Shown here piece after piece: positions 57,516 through 64,000 of a DNA stretch of 64,000 nt; within the stretch, counting starts at the first letter, position 1; each line of letters opens with the position of its first letter. The stretch covers positions 186,001-250,000 of the forward strand of contig NZ_MEDS01000001.1 in NCBI RefSeq assembly GCF_001724135.1, in the 5' to 3' direction. Both the position numbers and the translations under genes were made by a program. Origin of the DNA: Comamonas sp. SCN 65-56 (GTDB taxonomy: Bacteria; Pseudomonadota; Gammaproteobacteria; Burkholderiales; Burkholderiaceae_C). The notes beneath the pieces were generated by a model, which was not told the origin of the DNA, did no database searches, and saw nothing but the letters and a program-made list of their open reading frames with translations.

Positions 57516-58325
57516 ATGAAAAAATTTGCCTCCGTTGCCCTGCTGAGCCTGGGCGTGCTGCTGGCCGGCTGCTCCAAGCAGGAGAGCGCCGCACCGGCTG
57601 CTGCCCCCACCCCGGCCGCCGCCGCGCCTGCGGCCGTCACCAAGATCGTTGTCGGCCTGGACGACAACTTCCCACCCATGGGTTTCCGTGACGAAAAGAA
57701 TGAACTGGTGGGCTTTGACATCGACATGGCCAAGGAAGCCGCCAAGCGCCTGGGCGTGCAGGTGGATTTCAAGCCCATCGACTGGAATGCCAAGGAAGCG
57801 GAACTCTCCGGCAAGCGCGTCGATGCATTGTGGAACGGCCTGACCATCACCGAAGAGCGCAAGCAGAACATCGCCTTCAGCGCGCCTTACATGGAAAACC
57901 ACCAGATCATCGTGGTGCCGGCCGATTCCGCGATCAAGACCAAGGCCGATCTGGCGGACAAGGTGGTGGGTGCGCAGGAAGGTTCGAGCGCGGTCGATGC
58001 CGTCAAGAAGGAGGAGGCGGTATTCAAGTCGTTCAAGGAGTTCAAGACCTTTGGCGACAACGTCACGGCGCTCATGGATCTCTCGGCCGGGCGCCTCAAT
58101 GCGGTGGTGGTCGACGAGGTGGTGGGGCGCTACTACGTGGCCAAGAAGCCCGACCAGTACGCCGTGCTGGAAGACAACTTCGGCACCGAGGAATACGGCG
58201 TCGGTCTGCGCAAGGACGACACCGAACTGCTGGGCAAGCTGGACAAGGTGCTGGCGGACATGAAGGCCGATGGTGCGGCGGCGAAGATTTCCGAACAATG
58301 GTTCGGCAAGAACATCGTCAAGTAA
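57516..58325 (+). CDS. Polar amino acid ABC transporter substrate-binding lipoprotein
   Basis: A 269-aa periplasmic binding protein of SBP family 3 (glutamine/arginine/cystine type). Lipobox LLAGC, an Ala/Pro linker (about 24-40), then KIVVGLDDNFPPMGFRD and LVGFDIDMAKEAAKRLG. DALWNGLTITEERKQ is the family signature. First gene of a three-gene transporter. The ligand is not determined. Confidence 0.93.
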   Translation: MKKFASVALLSLGVLLAGCSKQESAAPAAAPTPAAAAPAAVTKIVVGLDDNFPPMGFRDEKNELVGFDIDMAKEAAKRLGVQVDFKPIDWNAKEAELSGKRVDALWNGLTITEERKQNIAFSAPYMENHQIIVVPADSAIKTKADLADKVVGAQEGSSAVDAVKKEEAVFKSFKEFKTFGDNVTALMDLSAGRLNAVVVDEVVGRYYVAKKPDQYAVLEDNFGTEEYGVGLRKDDTELLGKLDKVLADMKADGAAAKISEQWFGKNIVK

Positions 58326-58339
58326 CTCCGGGCGGTTTC

Positions 58340-58361
58340 TCCCTCCCCTCGCGCGGAGGGA
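58340..58361 (+). repeat. Hairpin between binding-protein and permease genes
   Basis: TCCCTCC (58340-58346) pairs with GGAGGGA (58355-58361). There is no T-run. It probably limits or stabilises expression of the binding protein relative to the permease. Confidence 0.5.
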
Positions 58362-58381
58362 AGTAAATTCCAGGCCCACGC

Positions 58382-59032
58382 ATGGACTATTTCCTCTCAC
58401 TTCTGGGGCCGCTCGCGCAGGGCGCGGTGGTGACCCTGAAGCTCTTTTTCATCACGGTGGCGCTGGCGTTGCCGCTCGGGCTGCTGCTGGCGCTGGGGCG
58501 GGTCTCGCACCTGCGCCCGCTCTCCGCGGTGGTGAATGGCTACATCTGGCTGATGCGCGGCACGCCGCTGATGCTGCAGATGCTGTTCATTTATTTTGCG
58601 CTGCCTTTCGTGCCGGTGATCGGCGTTCGCCTGCCGGATTTCCCTTCGGCCGTGGTCGCGTTCACGCTCAATTACGCGGCCTATTTCGCCGAAATTTTCC
58701 GCGCCGGCATTCTCTCGGTCGATCGCGGCCAGTACGAGGCGGCGCGGGTGCTGGGCATGAACTATCGCCAGACCATGCGGCGCATCGTGCTGCCGCAGAT
58801 GGTGCGCAACATCCTGCCGCCGCTGTCCAACGAAACCATCACGCTGGTGAAGGACACCTCGCTCATCTACGTGCTGGCCCTGAATGATCTGTTGCGCGCT
58901 GCGCGCGGTATCGTGCAGCGCGACTTCACCACCTCGCCCTTCATCGTCGCTGCTGCCTTCTACCTCATCATGACGCTGGTGCTCACCTGGGGCTTTCAGC
59001 GGCTGGAGCGTCACCATGCCCGCTATGAGTGA
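58382..59032 (+). CDS. Polar amino acid ABC transporter permease
   Basis: A 216-aa HisM/GlnP-type permease with about five hydrophobic segments. RGTPLMLQMLFIYFALP and the EAA loop EAARVLGMNYRQTMRRIVLPQ are canonical. One permease gene suggests a homodimer. It overlaps the ATPase gene by 17 bp. Confidence 0.94.
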   Translation: MDYFLSLLGPLAQGAVVTLKLFFITVALALPLGLLLALGRVSHLRPLSAVVNGYIWLMRGTPLMLQMLFIYFALPFVPVIGVRLPDFPSAVVAFTLNYAAYFAEIFRAGILSVDRGQYEAARVLGMNYRQTMRRIVLPQMVRNILPPLSNETITLVKDTSLIYVLALNDLLRAARGIVQRDFTTSPFIVAAAFYLIMTLVLTWGFQRLERHHARYE

Positions 59033-59792
59033 GACAACGATGATTGCCGCGCAGGGCGTGAAAAAGCGCTTTGGCGACAACGAGGTGCTGCGCGGCGTCT
59101 CGCTGTCGATCGCGCGTGGCGAGGTGGTGGCGCTGATCGGGCCGTCGGGCTCGGGCAAAAGCACTTTTTTGCGCTGCCTGAACCAGCTGGAAACGATTGA
59201 CGCCGGCGAGATCCGCATCGCCGGCGAAGTGCTTGCCAGCACCGACGCGCAGGGTCATTGCCGTTACGCACCTGAAGCCGAGGCACGCAGGCTGTGCCGC
59301 AAGAGCGGTATGGTGTTCCAGCATTTCAACCTGTTCCCACACCTCACCGTGCTGGAGAACCTGATCGAAGCACCGATGGTGGTCGCCGGCGTGGCGCGCG
59401 CCGAGGCGCTGGCGCGAGCGGAAAGGCTGCTGGCCAAGGTGGGCTTGTCGGTCAAGGCAGACAGCTACCCGGCGCGCCTGTCGGGCGGGCAGAAGCAGCG
59501 CGTGGCGATTGCGCGCGCGCTTTGCATGGAGCCTGAGATCATGTTGTTTGACGAACCCACTTCGGCACTCGACCCGGAGCTGACCGGCGAGGTCCTGCGC
59601 ACCATGCGCGCGCTGGCCGAAGAGCGCATGACCATGCTGGTCGTCACGCACGAGATGGGTTTTGCACGCGAGGTGGCACACACCGTGGCCTTCATGGATG
59701 AAGGCGCCTTGCTGGCCAAACGCTCCGCGCAGGAATTTTTTGCCGATCCGGGGCATGAACGTGCACAGGCCTTTCTTGATCACATGCTGTGA
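59016..59792 (+). CDS. Polar amino acid ABC transporter ATP-binding protein
   Basis: A 258-aa GlnQ/HisP-type ATPase. Walker A GPSGSGKST, signature LSGGQKQRVAIARAL, Walker B IMLFDEPTSALD, H-loop THEMG. The ATG at 59016 has GGAG seven bases upstream and lies inside the permease gene; ATGs at 59025 and 59040 are alternatives. Confidence 0.95.
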   Translation: MPAMSETTMIAAQGVKKRFGDNEVLRGVSLSIARGEVVALIGPSGSGKSTFLRCLNQLETIDAGEIRIAGEVLASTDAQGHCRYAPEAEARRLCRKSGMVFQHFNLFPHLTVLENLIEAPMVVAGVARAEALARAERLLAKVGLSVKADSYPARLSGGQKQRVAIARALCMEPEIMLFDEPTSALDPELTGEVLRTMRALAEERMTMLVVTHEMGFAREVAHTVAFMDEGALLAKRSAQEFFADPGHERAQAFLDHML

Positions 59793-59844
59793 GCGGCCCG
59801 CCGGCCGGCATGCGTCTGCGGCGCCGCTTATTCGCGGCCCTCTA

Positions 59845-60720
59845 TTGGCACGCTGCGGTCTTGCCTTGCTGATGCTGCTGGCAGCGCCGGCCCATGCCCA
59901 GGGCAGTGCGCAGACTCAGGGCTGGAGCGACGAGCCACCCACCATCATGCGTTGGCTGGATGATGGCTATGCGGCTGAATTTCGTGGTGATCGAACGACC
60001 GCGCAAGAGCGTTACTGTGCGGCGGCGCGGGAGGGGAGCCTGGAAGGGCAGTACCGTCTGGGACGGCTGTTGTGGAAAACTGGTGCGTCGACGGAGCACA
60101 CGATAGCCGCCACGCTGCTGGCCCTTGCGGCGCAACGCGGGCATGAAAAGGCACGCATCCTGCTTGCGGGCGAGTCCTCGGGTGACCAGTTGCCCGATTG
60201 CCTGAAGCCGAATGTCAGTCCATCAGAGCCAGCGTCGCCGGCGGTGGTGTCCGCCGAGGTGGTGGAACGCTATGTCGCCGGGCTGTCACCGGCGCAGCGG
60301 CGCCAGGCACGGCTGGTGGAGCGTTTGGCGCCGCGTTTTGCGGTTGACCCGCGCCTGGCACTGGCGATCGTGAAGGCGGAATCGAATTTCGACCCCTTCG
60401 CACTGTCGACGCGCAACGCCCAGGGGTTGATGCAGCTGATTCCGGAAACTGCCGAGCGCTACGGCGTGCGCGATGCCTGGAACGCGGAACAGAACGTCCG
60501 TGGCGGGCTGGCGCACCTGCGCTGGCTGCTGCAGCGTTTTGAAGGGGACATCGCCCTGGTGGCAGCGGCCTACAACGCCGGCGAAGGCGCGGTCAAGCAA
60601 TACGGCGGGGTGCCACCCTTTGCCGAAACGCGTGAGTATGTCAAGCGCGTACTCGCGTTTTACCGTGCCAGCCACCATGTGGCACCGGATGCACAGGCGG
60701 TGGCTGGCAGGCACCCTTGA
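59845..60720 (+). CDS. Lytic transglycosylase (SLT domain), start uncertain
   Basis: About 291 aa if read from TTG 59845, which gives a neat signal peptide (CGLALLMLLAAPAHA-Q). The N-terminal domain has Sel1/TPR-like helices (EGSLEGQYRLGRLLWKTG). The C-terminal SLT domain has the catalytic Glu in IVKAESNFDPFALSTRNAQG, LMQLIPETAERYGV and VAAAYNAGEGAVKQYGG. TTG 59845 has no Shine-Dalgarno sequence. An in-frame ATG at 59755 lies within the ATPase gene, and an out-of-frame ATG at 59810 encodes MRLRRRLFAAL, which looks like a signal start; a frameshift is possible. Cleaves peptidoglycan glycan strands. Confidence 0.85.
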   Translation: MARCGLALLMLLAAPAHAQGSAQTQGWSDEPPTIMRWLDDGYAAEFRGDRTTAQERYCAAAREGSLEGQYRLGRLLWKTGASTEHTIAATLLALAAQRGHEKARILLAGESSGDQLPDCLKPNVSPSEPASPAVVSAEVVERYVAGLSPAQRRQARLVERLAPRFAVDPRLALAIVKAESNFDPFALSTRNAQGLMQLIPETAERYGVRDAWNAEQNVRGGLAHLRWLLQRFEGDIALVAAAYNAGEGAVKQYGGVPPFAETREYVKRVLAFYRASHHVAPDAQAVAGRHP

Positions 60721-60743
60721 ATCCGGGTACCGGCCGCAGCCCA

Positions 60744-61883
60744 TCAGCTGAAAAAGCTGCGCTTGAGGCGTTCCGTCCAGCTTTCGGTTGAGGGCGAGTG
60801 CTTGGCACCACCTTTTTTCAGTGATTCTTCGAGCTCACGCAAGAGCTTGCGCTGGTATTCGGTGAGCTTGACGGGTGTCTCGACCACGATGTGGCAGTAG
60901 AGATCGCCGGGGTAGCTGGCGCGAATGCCTTTGATGCCCTTGCCGCGCAGGCGAAATTGCTTGCCCGCCTGCGTGCCTTCGGGGATATCGATCGCCGCCT
61001 TGCCGGCCAGCGTCGGCACCTCGATCTCGCCGCCGAGCGCCGCGGTGATGAAACTGACCGGTACCTGGCAGTGCAGGTCGTCGCCGTCGCGCTCGAAGAT
61101 GTCGTGCTTCTTGATCCGGATTTCGATGTACAGATCACCCGGCGGGCCGCCGTTGGTGCCGGGCTCGCCGTTGCCGGTGGAGCGTATGCGCATGCCGTCG
61201 TCGATGCCGGCGGGGATCTTCACTTCCAGCGTCTTCTGGCTCTTGACCTTGCCCTGGCCGTGGCAACTGGCGCAGGGGTCGGCAATGATCTTGCCCGTGC
61301 CGCGGCAGTGCGGGCAGGTCTGCTGCACACTGAAGAAGCCCTGGCGCATCTGCACCACGCCCGAGCCGTTGCAGGTGCCGCAGGTCTTGGGACTGGTGCC
61401 GGGTTTGGCGCCGCTGCCGTGGCAGGTGTCGCAGTTGTCCCAGCTCGGGATGCGAATCTGCGCGTCCTTGCCGGCGGCCGCCTCCTCCAGCGTGATGTCC
61501 ATGGCGTAGGAGAGGTCGCTGCCGCGGTAGACCTGCCTGCCGCCGCGTGCGCCGCCGCGTTGGCCGCCGAACATGTCGCCGAAGATGTCGCCAAAGGCCT
61601 CGGCGAAACCGCCAAAGCCTTCCTGCCCGCCCATGCCACCGCGCATGTTCGGATCGACCCCGGCGTGCCCGTACTGATCGTAGGCGGCGCGCTTCTGGTC
61701 GTCGGAGAGCATTTCATAGGCCTCCTTGGCCTCCTTGAATTTCTCCTCGGCGCTCTTGGCCGCGTCCCCCTGGTTGCGGTCGGGGTGGTACTTCATCGCG
61801 AGCTTGCGATAAGCCTTCTTGATCTCGTCCTCGCTGGCGTTCTTGGGAACGCCCAGGATTTCGTAATAGTCGCGCTTGGCCAT
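60744..61883 (-). CDS. dnaJ: Co-chaperone DnaJ
   Basis: A 379-aa Hsp40. The J domain has HPD (about 33-35). A Gly/Phe-rich region (about 75-125) follows. Four zinc-binding CXXCXGXG repeats are [24 protein letters not shown] and CASCHGQG. It delivers unfolded clients to DnaK, whose gene lies upstream on the same strand but separated by the IVP-type gene. Confidence 0.97.
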   Translation of the reverse strand: MAKRDYYEILGVPKNASEDEIKKAYRKLAMKYHPDRNQGDAAKSAEEKFKEAKEAYEMLSDDQKRAAYDQYGHAGVDPNMRGGMGGQEGFGGFAEAFGDIFGDMFGGQRGGARGGRQVYRGSDLSYAMDITLEEAAAGKDAQIRIPSWDNCDTCHGSGAKPGTSPKTCGTCNGSGVVQMRQGFFSVQQTCPHCRGTGKIIADPCASCHGQGKVKSQKTLEVKIPAGIDDGMRIRSTGNGEPGTNGGPPGDLYIEIRIKKHDIFERDGDDLHCQVPVSFITAALGGEIEVPTLAGKAAIDIPEGTQAGKQFRLRGKGIKGIRASYPGDLYCHIVVETPVKLTEYQRKLLRELEESLKKGGAKHSPSTESWTERLKRSFFS

Positions 61884-61889
61884 AAGGGG

Positions 61890-61917
61890 GTTCAGCGTTC
61901 AGTGTTCAGTGTTGAGC
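61890..61917. repeat. Heptamer tandem repeat at the 3' end of the IVP-type gene
   Basis: Four adjacent 7-mers read GTTCAGC, GTTCAGT, GTTCAGT, GTTGAGC. On the minus strand this encodes the last residues LNTEH and the stop of the IVP gene and runs into the dnaJ leader. Confidence 0.8.
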
Positions 61918-62258
61918 GAGTTGCGCAAACCGTTGAGCAACCCGTACAGCCTGTCGATGACCGCCTGCAATTGATTCATGTCCGTGGAAGACAAAAACCC
62001 AAGCTCCGTGGACAACAGAGCCTGGGTTTGCAGTTCATTGAGAGAACTGCGCGCAATGGTAACGAAACTGGAAAAATCCTTCTTCGTTGAGCGGCCGGCG
62101 CCTTCAGCCAGGTTGGACGGGATGGAAACCCCCGCCCGGCGCATCTGTGATTTCAGGCCGAGCTCTTCCGATTTCGGAAAGCGCTCTGTGGCTTGATAGA
62201 TCAGCCTGACAAGTTCAAAAGCAACTTGCCAAGCGATCAACTCTCGAAAGTTGCGCAC
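61899..62258 (-). CDS. Four-helix-bundle protein of the S23/IVP family
   Basis: A 119-aa helical protein: FRELIAWQVAFELVRLIY, then the diagnostic LKSQMRRAGVSIPSNLAEGAGR, and a third helix rich in Ser/Leu. This family is named after 23S rRNA intervening-sequence proteins, and free-standing copies are scattered in bacterial genomes. The biochemical role is unknown. It sits between dnaK (9 bp away) and dnaJ, which are normally adjacent or close. Confidence 0.92.
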   Translation of the reverse strand: MRNFRELIAWQVAFELVRLIYQATERFPKSEELGLKSQMRRAGVSIPSNLAEGAGRSTKKDFSSFVTIARSSLNELQTQALLSTELGFLSSTDMNQLQAVIDRLYGLLNGLRNSLNTEH

Positions 62259-62267
62259 GCCAAACGC

Positions 62268-64000
<1,733 letters not shown>

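Overview
The window is GC-rich bacterial chromosome and almost entirely coding. The gene content and order point to Betaproteobacteria, order Burkholderiales, most likely family Comamonadaceae. Evidence: a pilMNOPQ operon followed by aroB and a dGTPase-like gene; groES-groEL behind a CIRCE operator; msrPQ, lysA-lptM and mrcA in series; DUF1631 and DUF1415 genes; and six copies of a roughly 50-bp imperfect palindromic intergenic repeat of a kind I associate from memory with this family. I see no insertion sequence, prophage, CRISPR array, rRNA operon or plasmid backbone. The window is core genome with a few accessory insertions.

Layout. 0-10.5 kb: start of an FMN-binding glutamate synthase-like gene; an SbmA/BacA-type ABC transporter broken by one in-frame TGA; a ThiF/MoeB enzyme; a CtpA-type protease; gpmA; rhodanese, grxC, secB and gpsA; an EamA permease; an M14 peptidase-like lipoprotein. 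10.5-15.6 kb: rhlE, divergent ettA, and a DUF1631 gene. 15.6-25.2 kb: a branched-chain-amino-acid-type ABC transporter with a fused LivM-LivG and an upstream IclR regulator; an isochorismatase-like hydrolase; prpE; a GST; tRNA-Leu(UAG). 25.2-33 kb: panB-panC, a solitary LivK-type binding protein, groES-groEL, a NadM-Nudix fusion, and metK with a highly structured leader. 33-43 kb: two tandem lipid A-type acyltransferases, an alpha/beta hydrolase, engB, cytochrome c4, msrPQ, lysA-lptM and mrcA. 43-55 kb: pilMNOPQ, a large putative Ig-fold lipoprotein, aroB, dgt, an MFS transporter, a DUF1415 gene and a methyltransferase. 55-64 kb: a TonB-dependent receptor with a His-rich loop and a small membrane protein; a polar amino acid ABC transporter; a lytic transglycosylase; dnaJ, an IVP-type four-helix-bundle gene and dnaK (cut by the window end).

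How the genes work together. Protein quality control: groESL, dnaKJ, secB, CtpA, MsrPQ and glutaredoxin. Envelope assembly: two lipid A-type acyltransferases, LptM, PBP1A, type IV pilus alignment and secretin proteins, and a lytic transglycosylase. Uptake: two ABC systems, an extra binding protein and a probable zinc receptor. Cofactor supply: PanBC, NadM, MetK and MoeB.

The points most worth following up are the single nonsense codon in the SbmA-like gene, the folded metK-lpxL intergenic region, the dispersed repeat family that fills spacers and supplies part of a coding sequence, the lipoprotein gene found where aroK would be expected, and the IVP gene with a heptamer repeat placed between dnaK and dnaJ.
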